Below are positions 39,128 through 49,262 of a DNA stretch of 64,000 bases, piece by piece. The notes beneath the pieces were generated by a model. The model was not told the DNA's origin and searched no databases. It saw nothing but the letters and a program-made list of their open reading frames with translations. This DNA is from Shewanella sp. c952 (GTDB lineage: Bacteria > Pseudomonadota > Gammaproteobacteria > Enterobacterales > Shewanellaceae): NCBI RefSeq assembly GCF_019654975.1, contig NZ_BPEW01000007.1, positions 1 to 64,000 of the forward strand, given 5' to 3'. Made by a program: the position numbers and the translations under genes. Within the stretch, counting starts at the first letter, position 1, and the number at the start of each line of letters is the position of its first letter.

Positions 39128-42109
39128 ATGAACGGAAATAACGCTTCAAAGCGATTGACTGCAAGAAAAACACTGACAGCTTTAGCTGTTGGTTCGGTGT
39201 TAATGATGACTGCTCCTGCGGTAATTGCTGCAGACGGCTTTGGTGTCATAAAGGGACACATAACAACAGATGTTGGTGGTGATGCTAGCAATGCTACAGT
39301 GACTATCAAACATGAATCTAAAGGGATTGTAAAAGAGACTATTACCGGGGCTAACGGTAACTTCTCATTAAAAGGCCTCCCGATTGGTAAGTACACAGTG
39401 ACCATTATGAAAAATGGTTTCTATCAAGTACAAGAACAACACATTGAAATCACAGTAGGTAATGCACTGACATTTGATGTGGCACTTGATGCTGAAAATG
39501 CAGACGTAGAACGAATTGCAGTAAATGGTGCGCGAATTAGTCGAGTAGACACAAGTAGCACAACCACTTCCCAAGTTATTTCAATTAAAGAGCTAAACCA
39601 ATTACCAGTTGAACTCGACTCGACGGCAATTGCATTGTTGACTCCTGGATCTGTTGCTGGAGATGATGGTTTTGGCGGAGTTGCTATTGGCGGCTCATCT
39701 GTTGCGGAAAATGGTTACTATTTAAATGGGTTGAACATTACCGATTTAAGAAAGGGGATGGGCGATATCGATCTTCCGTGGGAAGCGATGGCACAAACAG
39801 AAGTGCAAACTGGTGGCGTATCAGCTGAATATGGTCGCTTTATCGGTGGCGTTGTTAACTTGGTTTCCAAATCCGGTGACAATGAATGGAAGTTTGGTGC
39901 AAAGGCGGAATATGCTCCAAATTCATTAGCTGAGCCAGATCTTCGTGTCAAAAATGATGGCAGTATCGAAGAAGTTGAAGATGGTTCATGGGAAGAAACT
40001 GAATATAACATGTGGGCTTCTGGTGCGATCGTTGAGGACAAGTTATTCTTCTACGCATTATGGAACCCAAATGTAGAGCAAGAAACGACTGCGGGTGAGA
40101 CGACTAGCAGGGATAAAGAGTGGGACACTAATCGTTGGTTTACTAAGTTGGATTGGTATATTACTGATGATCATTCATTAGGGATGATGGCATTTAGTAA
40201 CGAAGGTGATTACTCAAGTACACAATATAACCGTGATGAAGACGGAAATAGAGGTGATGCGATTGGTCTTACTGAGTCTACCTATGGTGGTATCGGTTGG
40301 AATGCGCAATACACAGGCTATCTAACTGATGATATTACGTTATCTGCGATGTATGGTGAGATCACTCAGTCGACCAAAGATAACTCAGGTACATTAGAAC
40401 AATCTACTTATGAAGATTATCGTTCAGGCAGTTATGAGCGTTTAGGTGATTGGGTTGGTTACGGTTCATCGGAAACTGAAGATAAACGTATAACTTACCG
40501 CATCGATCTTGATTGGGTTATTGGTGATCATACTTTACGTGGTGGTTATGATTATGAACGTTTAGAGATTGCAGATATTTATACTCCTCATGGCGACGGT
40601 TGGTATGAGTATTATGCTGCAGGTGCTGATAACTCCTACGGCCTAACTGAAGGTACTGAGTATGCAGACCTACGTATCTGGGGTAAGCAAAGTGCTACAG
40701 AAAATGTCCATACTGCGTTTTATATCTCTGATACCTGGGCTGTCACGGATACCGTGACGATTAATGCGGGCGTTCGCTATAGTGAATTTAGTAATACCAC
40801 GGGTTCTGGTGACAAATACGTTGATCTAGATGGTCAATATGCACCAAGATTGGGTGCAACTTGGGATGTACTCGGTGATGGTGAAAGCAAGATCTATGCA
40901 TCATACGGTCGTTACTTCCAGCCGGTATCTCCGAACACAAACTTAAGAATGGCATCGTCTGCGTATGATTCTCATATTGTAAGTCGTCTTGATGGTGTAA
41001 ATGCAGATGGTTCACCTATTCTAGGTAGTGAAATTGACCGTCGTGTTGTGGCTGATGGTTCAGTACCTGACGCTGATCAGCTGTTCAACAACAAAGCGGG
41101 TTCAATGTATTCTGATGAGTTTGCACTAGGTTACCAGCAGCAAGTTAATGACGATTGGGCAGTTGGTATTCGTGGTGTATACCGTGACTTAAAGCAATCT
41201 ATTGAAGATGTATCGTTTAACTATGGTATGAACCAATGGGTCACCGATAATTACGATGCGAATACATGGCATGCTGGTAACGGTGAGACAAGTGCTGAAG
41301 ATTATTTTGTTGGTGGTTGGTTCCCTACTTTAACAAACCCAGGTATTGGCACTGAGATCTATTATGATGTCGATGGTGATGGCGTTAAAGAAGCGGTAAA
41401 CGTAAACTCTGACCAAATGGGTTTCCCTGAGGCAACTCGTACCTATAAAGCGGTTGAGCTTAACTTCTCAGGCAATGTAACCGAAGATTTCGTGTTAAAC
41501 GGCTCTTATACTTGGTCTAAGAGTGAAGGTAATACAGAAGGTTTAGTTCGTTCTGATAATGAGCAGGCCGATCCAGGTTGGACTACCTCTTTTGATTACC
41601 CAGAGTTAATGGATAATGGTGAAGGTTACCTGCCAAATGATAGACGCCATAACTTTAAGTTATACGGTGTTTACAACATTACTGAAGACTTCAGCGTAGG
41701 TTTTAACTCATACTTGCAGTCAGGTCGTCCAATTAATGCATTCGGTGTGCATCCTGAAGATCAAGGATATTGTGTCACTGCTGTTGAAATCGTAGGACGT
41801 TGCTACGGTCGAGATTGGTATGGTGCTTCATCATTCTATGCTGATGGAGAAGCTGCACCACGCGGCAGCATGGGTCGCACAGATTGGGTTTATAATATCG
41901 ATTTGAACCTTTCATATACACTTGATATGGCAGATGCAGGTTTGCTTAACTTTAAACTTAATGTGTTCAACCTCTTCAACTTTGATGGTGCGAAGGGTGT
42001 AGATGAGCAATATGAGTTTGATAGTGGTGCGAAGAACGAGCGTTATGGATATACGGATAGCTTCCAGCAGCCTCGTTACGTGAGAGCGTCAGTGCGTTAC
42101 GATTTTTAA
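39128..42109 (+). CDS. Oar-like TonB-dependent outer-membrane receptor
   Basis: 993 residues from ATG at 39128 (AAAGGGAA 7 nt upstream). Signal peptide (1-35, ends VIAA), a carboxypeptidase-regulatory-like beta domain (about 36-120, GVIKGHITTDVGGDASNATV...), a TonB plug (about 130-235, VNLVSKSGDN), then a long beta-barrel ending in the outer-membrane signature RYDF. It resembles the Oar/carboxypeptidase-domain receptor group of Shewanella and Alteromonadales, thought to take up peptides or large substrates. No partner exbBD or substrate genes are nearby. A longer open frame to 39017 is not supported. Confidence 0.9.
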   Translation: MNGNNASKRLTARKTLTALAVGSVLMMTAPAVIAADGFGVIKGHITTDVGGDASNATVTIKHESKGIVKETITGANGNFSLKGLPIGKYTVTIMKNGFYQVQEQHIEITVGNALTFDVALDAENADVERIAVNGARISRVDTSSTTTSQVISIKELNQLPVELDSTAIALLTPGSVAGDDGFGGVAIGGSSVAENGYYLNGLNITDLRKGMGDIDLPWEAMAQTEVQTGGVSAEYGRFIGGVVNLVSKSGDNEWKFGAKAEYAPNSLAEPDLRVKNDGSIEEVEDGSWEETEYNMWASGAIVEDKLFFYALWNPNVEQETTAGETTSRDKEWDTNRWFTKLDWYITDDHSLGMMAFSNEGDYSSTQYNRDEDGNRGDAIGLTESTYGGIGWNAQYTGYLTDDITLSAMYGEITQSTKDNSGTLEQSTYEDYRSGSYERLGDWVGYGSSETEDKRITYRIDLDWVIGDHTLRGGYDYERLEIADIYTPHGDGWYEYYAAGADNSYGLTEGTEYADLRIWGKQSATENVHTAFYISDTWAVTDTVTINAGVRYSEFSNTTGSGDKYVDLDGQYAPRLGATWDVLGDGESKIYASYGRYFQPVSPNTNLRMASSAYDSHIVSRLDGVNADGSPILGSEIDRRVVADGSVPDADQLFNNKAGSMYSDEFALGYQQQVNDDWAVGIRGVYRDLKQSIEDVSFNYGMNQWVTDNYDANTWHAGNGETSAEDYFVGGWFPTLTNPGIGTEIYYDVDGDGVKEAVNVNSDQMGFPEATRTYKAVELNFSGNVTEDFVLNGSYTWSKSEGNTEGLVRSDNEQADPGWTTSFDYPELMDNGEGYLPNDRRHNFKLYGVYNITEDFSVGFNSYLQSGRPINAFGVHPEDQGYCVTAVEIVGRCYGRDWYGASSFYADGEAAPRGSMGRTDWVYNIDLNLSYTLDMADAGLLNFKLNVFNLFNFDGAKGVDEQYEFDSGAKNERYGYTDSFQQPRYVRASVRYDF

Positions 42110-42128
42110 AGATTAGGTAATAGCAAAA

Positions 42129-42157
42129 TAAAACCGCTCATTAGAGCGGTTTTTTTA
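42129..42157. terminator. Bidirectional terminator between the receptor and the thioredoxin-like gene
   Basis: AAACCGCTC and GAGCGGTTT pair across ATTA, with T-runs on both strands. It separates the convergent genes ending at 42109 and 42180. Confidence 0.88.
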
Positions 42158-42179
42158 TATTAACCAAGGTATTAACTGA

Positions 42180-42716
42180 TTAGAGCTTTAGTATATTCGC
42201 TAGGTCTTTCTCTAACGTCACTTCTGGTCTTTCAATAATACGGCCAACCTCTACACTGTCTTGCTCAACAATAATGGTTGGAATACGTGAGAACTCATAG
42301 TGCTTAGCTAAGCCTTGTGGGTCTTCTTTCGCTCTATCAACGCCAATGAACTGCACCGTAATGTTTGGGTTATTAACCTGCTCCATGATACGGATGAATC
42401 GCGGTGTTTCACGGTGACAATCAGGACACCAAGTACCGATAATAACCGTGATTTCGGTTGGCACTGTGATAGTTTGCAGCTGCGCAATTGTTGCTTGGTC
42501 AGCTTGGTAATCGCTATATTCTTGGCTGAACCAATCAAGCACATTCAGTTGTTCGTTGCTTACTAATCCGGTTAAGATCACTTCTTGTTTCTCCTCGCTG
42601 CAAGTGGCCATAAAGCCCTCTTGCTGTTCTTCGAATCCGCAACCACTATTGGCCATACTTTGGCTACTAAAAAATAAAACTGTGGTGGCAAGTAATGCTT
42701 TAACGTTATTGTGCAT
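42180..42716 (-). CDS. Periplasmic thioredoxin-like protein
   Basis: 178 residues. Signal peptide (1-22, ends SMANS), a short Cys-containing N-terminal segment (CGFEEQQEGFMATC), then a thioredoxin fold with the active site GTWCPDCHRETP (CPDC) and cis-proline RIPTIIV. Redox partner in the periplasm is unknown. The CPDC pair differs from DsbA (CPHC) and TrxA (CGPC). Convergent with the TonB-dependent receptor. Its name cannot be given with confidence. Confidence 0.8.
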   Translation of the reverse strand: MHNNVKALLATTVLFFSSQSMANSGCGFEEQQEGFMATCSEEKQEVILTGLVSNEQLNVLDWFSQEYSDYQADQATIAQLQTITVPTEITVIIGTWCPDCHRETPRFIRIMEQVNNPNITVQFIGVDRAKEDPQGLAKHYEFSRIPTIIVEQDSVEVGRIIERPEVTLEKDLANILKL

Positions 42717-42907
42717 GATTATACCTTTCGCGAGAAGAAATGAATTCTGCTTTATTCAATCATGTCTTAACTAACGGGTGAAGCATACTCTGGGAGTACT
42801 GTTAAAGCGATCACTGCAATATTGTTGATTTAGTGGCAGGGCTCACACAATCGAGACTAAGGTGGGTGATGAGTAGAGCAACATTGAACTTTTATCTAGC
42901 CAGAAAA

Positions 42908-42939
42908 TAAAATGCCACTCTATGTTGAGTGGCATTTTT
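42908..42939 (-). terminator. Terminator of hemB
   Basis: AATGCCACTC pairs with GAGTGGCATT across TATGTT, with A and T runs around; on the minus strand a U-tract follows. It lies about 15 bp after the hemB stop. Confidence 0.88.
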
Positions 42940-42953
42940 CTATCAGATTTTGG

Positions 42954-44006
<1,053 letters not shown>

Positions 44007-44057
44007 TTAATTTAGCTGAGAGCTTACTTGCACTCAATACTTTATCGGGCTTCGGAG

Positions 44058-45935
44058 TTAATTCTGTTCCTGTTCAGGCGTGTATAGCATGACCCTATTA
44101 CGACCTTCATTTTTTGCGCGATAAAGTGCTTTATCAGCTAGTTCCAAAAGCAAAGTTGTATGTTGCTCAGATGAGACGATTTCGACGCTCACTCCAATAC
44201 TAACCGTTAGTGGGATGGTAACGCCGCCCCAACTAATCGGTAACTCAAAAATAGCTTTCCTTATTGACTCAGCAACTTGCAAGGCGCCTTCTTGATTCGT
44301 GTTCGGTAATATAATAGCAAACTCTTCACCACCAAAACGTGATACTAGATCGGTTGGTCGCTTTAATTTTTGTTTTAATTCTTCAGCAATAACTCGCAAA
44401 GCTTGGTCGCCAGCAAGGTGGCCATAGGTGTCATTAATCGATTTGAAGTGGTCAATATCTAACATGAGTATTGCCATTGGTGTTTGCTGGCGGCGACTAA
44501 TTCGTCCCTCTGCGACAATTCGTTTGTCGAAAGAATTTCTATTTTTAACCCCAGTTAAACTGTCAATGGTGGTTTGTTCAGTTAATTTTTGATTGGCCTC
44601 ATTGAGCTCCCTTAGTGCTATCTCTAGCTCTAATGTACGCTCTTGCACCATCTGCCCAAGCTGCTCACTACTTCTAGCCTCTATGCGCAGTGCCTCTTCT
44701 CGGGTCTGCTTTACATTTTCGGCTTGCAGCAAGGCTTCTTTTTGGATCTGCATTTTGGCGAGACGCTCGTCGTTATACCGAATAGCAAGTAGCGCAGCCA
44801 TAAATACTATTTCGAAGCTGAGGCCGAGCATAAAAGGAGTCTTGGCTTGCACTTCAAGCTCAACATAGCCCAAATACATCAAACCGGATATAAGCACACC
44901 TAACATCATTCCCGCCCAGCCAATAGCAAAAAGCTTAGCTAGCTTATGGCCACGAAATCCTTGTAGCAATGAGATATACATTAATAATACGCAGGTGAAC
45001 ATGACGGCACAGATATCTATTTTTAGCGCGAGGTTATAGTTTAGAAATAAACCTATAAATAACAGCAAAACAGATATTGCTGCGCCCGCTCTGCAGATCC
45101 TTAACATAGTGCGGCTATGATATTTAAGCTGCATCACCTTTTCAGAAAACAGATAGGCAAACGCCATAGATATGCATAACAGCATAGGCAAAATAAAGGT
45201 TTGAACCACTGGCCAATTTGGCCATATAAAGCGGAAAGCGATGCCGTGCAAAGTTGCCACAAACAAAGTCAAAGAGAGTACATAACCGGCATAATAGGTA
45301 TAACTAAATGAATGTGAAGTAAGGGCGATGAATAAACTGAAAATACCAATGGCAATGAGTACACCTATTTGAAAGCCATAGATTAATGAATTTTGTTCTG
45401 AACTTTGATAGTAGGCGTTATCTGACCACAGCGTCATCGGAAGATTCGCTGAGCCGGTAGTGCTTATTCTGATATAAAACGTATGAAAATCATCATTCTT
45501 ACTGCTAAATGGATATGAAAAGTCATTGCTGATGATGGGGCGCTGAGAGAAGGGAATGCTGTCGCCCATGATAACTTTATTGACTAGCCGTTGTCGGTTA
45601 AAGTGATATAACTCAATGAGATCTAAATGTGAATTAGCGATTGAAATAATTCTGTTGGTGGTAAACGCTCCATTGCTATATAAGCTAAATTTCACCCAAA
45701 ACTGCTTGTCGCCTAACCCGCGAATGATATCTGGCGAAAGCTTGTCCCAATCAGTAGAAGACAAGCGGCTTACTTGACTTATATTGCTGCTTTGGTTTGT
45801 CGATGTGATGTAAACCCAGTCAGTTAACGGAAGTTTATCCGCAGTATTAATATCGATTGTTAATGCATTTTCAGCATTCACAACACTTGAATATATTAGG
45901 AACAGAATGAAAGTCGTGCGAGTAATTAGTGACAT
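44058..45935 (-). CDS. 7TMR-DISM membrane diguanylate cyclase
   Basis: 625 residues. Signal peptide (1-21), a 7TMR-DISMED2 periplasmic sensor domain (about 30-180), seven transmembrane helices (about 185-390), a coiled coil (390-455), and a GGDEF domain with active site GGEEF at 535-539. RPTD (526-529), five residues before GGEEF, is the inhibitory I-site, so it should make c-di-GMP with product inhibition. The periplasmic domain of this class often binds carbohydrate-like ligands; the signal is unknown. ATG shares its A with the tatD stop, so it is cotranscribed with tatD. Confidence 0.92.
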   Translation of the reverse strand: MSLITRTTFILFLIYSSVVNAENALTIDINTADKLPLTDWVYITSTNQSSNISQVSRLSSTDWDKLSPDIIRGLGDKQFWVKFSLYSNGAFTTNRIISIANSHLDLIELYHFNRQRLVNKVIMGDSIPFSQRPIISNDFSYPFSSKNDDFHTFYIRISTTGSANLPMTLWSDNAYYQSSEQNSLIYGFQIGVLIAIGIFSLFIALTSHSFSYTYYAGYVLSLTLFVATLHGIAFRFIWPNWPVVQTFILPMLLCISMAFAYLFSEKVMQLKYHSRTMLRICRAGAAISVLLLFIGLFLNYNLALKIDICAVMFTCVLLMYISLLQGFRGHKLAKLFAIGWAGMMLGVLISGLMYLGYVELEVQAKTPFMLGLSFEIVFMAALLAIRYNDERLAKMQIQKEALLQAENVKQTREEALRIEARSSEQLGQMVQERTLELEIALRELNEANQKLTEQTTIDSLTGVKNRNSFDKRIVAEGRISRRQQTPMAILMLDIDHFKSINDTYGHLAGDQALRVIAEELKQKLKRPTDLVSRFGGEEFAIILPNTNQEGALQVAESIRKAIFELPISWGGVTIPLTVSIGVSVEIVSSEQHTTLLLELADKALYRAKNEGRNRVMLYTPEQEQN

Positions 45936-46729
45936 TAATAGGGTAACCCAAAAAATGAGCGGCTATTTCGATAGGTTTGCTGTGCAAAATCATCAAAAGG
46001 TTGCTGCCGAAGATTAGCCACATACTCCGCGATATAAGGTAAGTATTTAGGCTCATTTTTACTTGATTTAGGCTTGGGGCGCATGCTTCTAGGCAGTAAA
46101 TAGGGACTATCGGTTTCAATTAAAATGCGGTTGTCAGGGATTAGTGGTACTAGCTCTGCAAGCTCTTGTCCTCGACGCTCATCGCATACCCAACCCGTGA
46201 TACCGAGATGCAGGTCTTGCTCTAAATAAGCAGCTAAACTTTCGCGGTTTCCGGTAAAGCAATGTAGCAGGGCTGCTGGTAACTGTGGGCGATATTCTTT
46301 CATTATAGCCAGAAAGTCTTCATGGGCATCACGCTCATGCATTAATACCGGAAGCTGCAGTTCTACGGCTAATTCAAGCTGCTCAGCAAAAGCTTGTCTT
46401 TGTTTCGGTCTGGGTGAGAAGTCACGATTATAATCCAAGCCACATTCGCCAATGGCAACCACACATTGCGCTAAGCTTAGTTGCTTAATTTGATGACTGC
46501 TTTGTGGTGTCCATTCGCTGGCGTGGTGAGGATGAACACCAACGGTGCTAAATAGCTGCTTGGGATGCATGCTGCACAATTCTATCGCTTGGGCACTTTC
46601 TTCTGTGTGACTTCCTATCACGATCATCGAAGTAACACCGACTTCGTTGGCATTGTCTACAACGCATTGAATCTTTTTCTCTAAGGCGCTGCCAATTAGA
46701 TTGACAGCTATGTCCATAAACTGTTGCAT
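45935..46729 (-). CDS. tatD: TatD-family metal-dependent DNase
   Basis: 264 residues. TIM-barrel hydrolase with two-metal site ligands in DIAVNL (in place of the usual HxH), GECGLDYNRD, LHCFTGN and ETDSPYLLP. TatD-family proteins are magnesium-dependent 3'-5' exonucleases and are not required for Tat export despite the name. Coupled by 1-nt overlaps (TAATG) to both the gene upstream and the cyclase downstream. The first usual metal histidines (the HxH in strand 1, DxHxH type) are not obvious here, so activity is less certain. Confidence 0.85.
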   Translation of the reverse strand: MQQFMDIAVNLIGSALEKKIQCVVDNANEVGVTSMIVIGSHTEESAQAIELCSMHPKQLFSTVGVHPHHASEWTPQSSHQIKQLSLAQCVVAIGECGLDYNRDFSPRPKQRQAFAEQLELAVELQLPVLMHERDAHEDFLAIMKEYRPQLPAALLHCFTGNRESLAAYLEQDLHLGITGWVCDERRGQELAELVPLIPDNRILIETDSPYLLPRSMRPKPKSSKNEPKYLPYIAEYVANLRQQPFDDFAQQTYRNSRSFFGLPY

Positions 46730-47247
46730 TACTTGAGACGTTTAACACGAATAGTGGTGTTGCGATCTTCCATACCTAGAGTGAAAGAGCCTAGAGCAGC
46801 TTTTTTTATAAATATCTCTTGTTCAGGTTTCAACTTAAAGCGCCGCGAGTCAGTTTGTTTCCAGACTTGACCATTTGTAAACTCAATCTTTAACGCACCA
46901 TAAGCGTCTTTTTTTACTTTGCTTACTGTAAGGTGAATAGTGTCTATATCCTGATCTTTTTTGCTTTTCTCCAAATTACCAAACTCTTCGACAGCACTCT
47001 TTTGTGTGTTGGCTGTAGCGGTTACAACCGCTGTAGAAGAAGCGACAGTAACAGTCTCAGTTGTAGGAGCTTGACTGTTAGAACCTTGAGCTGGCAATGA
47101 GTTTGCGATGTTATCATAACAAATAAGACGATCCAGCTTGTCTTGCACCGTCGCGCATTTGGATAGCTGAGATTCAACTGAGGCATGTGCAAAGGTTGAC
47201 AACAAAATGGAGGCTGTTGTGAACAGTAAAAGCTGAGGCTTAATCAT
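46729..47247 (-). CDS. Exported protein of unknown function with a CxxxxDkxxRLxCYD N-terminal motif
   Basis: 172 residues. Signal peptide (1-22, ends AHASVE), then CATVQDKLDRLICYDNIA (about 31-48, two cysteines likely to form a disulphide), a Thr/Ser/Ala-rich linker (60-85), and a C-terminal beta-rich domain (about 100-172, IHLTVSKVKKDAYGALKIEFTNGQVWKQTD). The N-terminal motif is like that of some type VI-associated TagO/VasI proteins and other envelope proteins, but no secretion genes are near. It heads an operon with tatD and the diguanylate cyclase. Confidence 0.7.
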   Translation of the reverse strand: MIKPQLLLFTTASILLSTFAHASVESQLSKCATVQDKLDRLICYDNIANSLPAQGSNSQAPTTETVTVASSTAVVTATANTQKSAVEEFGNLEKSKKDQDIDTIHLTVSKVKKDAYGALKIEFTNGQVWKQTDSRRFKLKPEQEIFIKKAALGSFTLGMEDRNTTIRVKRLK

Positions 47248-47267
47248 TGAAAATATCCTTTTTATTA

Positions 47268-47506
47268 TTAGGGGGTGTTGATCTTTTACAGTTATTTTTG
47301 CCGCAGTTTATCGGCTATTTTAATAAGGTAGAGGTTATGCGGTTTAGTCATTCTCCACCAATCACCTACAACTCAGTAAAAATAGCCAAGAAGCGCGGCC
47401 CTTCGGGTTTTATCACTGAATGACGAGTTTTTCACTTAGCGAGCTAAGCATCATCGCTCAAGCCTTACCCCAAAAGTATTGAATTCGAAAGATCAGCAAC
47501 TCATAG
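47268..47506 (+). mobile_element. MITE-like non-coding element, family 1 copy B
   Basis: Second copy of the element at 33680-33946, same orientation, with TIR cores TTAGGGGGTGTTGATC (47268-47283) and GAAAGATCAGCAAC (47487-47500) on the opposite end. Shared blocks include AGCCAAGAAGCGCGGCC and GAGCTAAGCATCATCGCTCAAGCC. It lies in the gap between the tatD operon and tatC. Confidence 0.72.
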
Positions 47507-47717
47507 AAGCTGACTACAGAAGGATTTTATATCAATTCCTTCATAGATGTAATAAATTCAGCAACAGCTTCTAATGTGTTTCGATATGAGTAATAGCATA
47601 ATCATTTTGGAATGGCATTGTTGGAGGTCAGAGAAAGATCACTGCGTCTGTTAAAAGTCGTGCTATATAGAGCTGCAGCGTTAGAGCGTAACCCTCATAA
47701 GACCTAACACTAAAAAC

Positions 47718-47762
47718 AAAAAAGGTATTGCTTCATCTATGATGAACGACAATACCTTTTGT
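47718..47762 (-). terminator. Terminator of the ubiEJB-tatABC operon
   Basis: AAAAGGTATTG (47720-47730) pairs with CAATACCTTTT (47750-47760), with an inner stem TTCAT/ATGAA. It lies about 28 bp after the tatC stop. Confidence 0.82.
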
Positions 47763-47788
47763 TATATTTTTCTATCTATATCTTTTGG

Positions 47789-48556
47789 CTACTTACTGCT
47801 TTCACTCTCTTCAGTGCTATCGTCTTCGTCGTCCTCTTCGGACTCACCTTTACTGTAAAAGCGTGCTGCGATTAAGCCACCTTCAAATAACACTAGCATT
47901 GGAATAGCGAGCATTGTTTGCGAAATAATATCCGGCGGAGTTAATAACATGCCGACGATAAATGCGCCAACCACAATGTAAGGGCGTTTCTTCTTCAGCT
48001 CTTCCGGTGTTGTCACACCAGCCCAGCATAAAAGAACCACTGCAACAGGTATTTCAAAGGCTAAACCAAATGCGAAAAACAGTTTCAGAATAAAGCTTAA
48101 ATAACTGCTGATATCGGTCGCAACTTCAACGCCATCTGGCGCAACACTAGTGAAAAAGCCGAATACAACAGGAAACACAACGTAATAGGCAAACGCGATA
48201 CCGAGGTAAAATAGTAAAGTACTGCTTGCAAGAAGCGGTACAACTAAGCGCTTTTCATGCTTATAAAGTCCTGGAGCAACAAACGACCATATCTGAAACA
48301 AAACATAGGGTATGGCGATGAAAAATGACAATACCAGAGTTAGTTTGAATGGTGCAAAAAACGGCGCAGCAACATCGGTTGCAATCATACTGCTCGATTC
48401 GGGCAGAGCTTGCATCAATGGAATGGCCATATAATGGTAAATATCATTGGCCCAATAGACCAAACAGATAAACACCAAGAGAACACTACCAATTGCTCGA
48501 AGCAGCTTATTACGCAGTTCAAGCAAATGGCTTATTAACGGCTGTTGTTGTGACAT
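47789..48556 (-). CDS. tatC: Sec-independent protein translocase TatC
   Basis: 255 residues, six membrane helices. Core Tat receptor that binds twin-arginine signal peptides. The N-terminal [11 protein letters not shown] and the loop [32 protein letters not shown] are family hallmarks. The acidic tail ([14 protein letters not shown]) is common in marine gammaproteobacteria. Last gene of the operon, 3 bp after tatB. Confidence 0.97.
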   Translation of the reverse strand: MSQQQPLISHLLELRNKLLRAIGSVLLVFICLVYWANDIYHYMAIPLMQALPESSSMIATDVAAPFFAPFKLTLVLSFFIAIPYVLFQIWSFVAPGLYKHEKRLVVPLLASSTLLFYLGIAFAYYVVFPVVFGFFTSVAPDGVEVATDISSYLSFILKLFFAFGLAFEIPVAVVLLCWAGVTTPEELKKKRPYIVVGAFIVGMLLTPPDIISQTMLAIPMLVLFEGGLIAARFYSKGESEEDDEDDSTEESESSK

Positions 48557-48559
48557 GGA

Positions 48560-48955
48560 CTACCCGTTAGGTTTGTCTGACTTTGCGTTCTCTGTCGAAG
48601 CTGTCTCGGTAGTCGGGGTCTCTTTGGCGGGTGTTTCTTTTGCCGAAGGAGCATCTTCTACTTGATAAGGACGATTAACAGATTCCGCTGCTTGTTTAAG
48701 TTGATCGATTGAATCCTGTAACTCAGGCGCAAGGTTTTTAAGGCCTTGGTTTTCCGCTTTTTTCAAATCAGTATGCAACTGCTCGATTTTAAGCTCTTGC
48801 TCTAATTCGTCTTTCACTGAGTTAGCCATCTTCTTCATGGCGCGGATCCAGCCTGAAATTGAGCGCACGGCGACAGGAAGTCTTTCAGGGCCAAGTACTA
48901 CTAGCCCCAAAACTCCAATCAACAGCAACTCCATAAAGCCGATACCGTCGAACAT
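48560..48955 (-). CDS. tatB: Sec-independent protein translocase TatB
   Basis: 131 residues. Single N-terminal membrane helix with the E[13 protein letters not shown] motif (about 8-22), an amphipathic helix, and a Thr/Pro/Glu-rich tail. Works with TatC as the signal-peptide receptor. Between tatA (6 bp) and tatC (3 bp). Confidence 0.95.
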   Translation of the reverse strand: MFDGIGFMELLLIGVLGLVVLGPERLPVAVRSISGWIRAMKKMANSVKDELEQELKIEQLHTDLKKAENQGLKNLAPELQDSIDQLKQAAESVNRPYQVEDAPSAKETPAKETPTTETASTENAKSDKPNG

Positions 48956-48961
48956 AGTCGA

Positions 48962-49201
48962 TTACGCCTGTTCTTTGTCCTTAGATTCAGCCTTTTTTTC
49001 GGCTGTGTCAGTGCTCTCAGCTGTTTTTTCAGCAGCGCTGTCTTCTAGAGCTTTCTTCTCTTCTTCAGAAGACATGGCGTTCTTGAAGCCTTTAACTGCC
49101 CCACCTAAATCACCACCTAGAGAGCGTAACTTCTTAGTTCCAAACAATAATACTACAATCAATGCAATAATAAGAAGTTGCCAAATACTAATGCCACCCA
49201 T
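48962..49201 (-). CDS. tatA: Sec-independent protein translocase TatA
   Basis: 79 residues. The pore-forming Tat component: one membrane helix ([19 protein letters not shown], about 7-25), the FGxxKL hinge, an amphipathic helix, and a charged Glu/Lys tail. First of the three tat genes, 61 bp after ubiB. Confidence 0.96.
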
Positions 49202-49262
49202 GTACGAATCCTCTTAATTTAGATACTGGTTCTATTATGAACCTTTGGTTATTTAGGTCTAG

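Noticed and set aside
42315-42566. Plus-strand frame opposite the thioredoxin-like gene
   Set aside because: It is antisense to a gene with a signal peptide and CPDC active site; no independent support.
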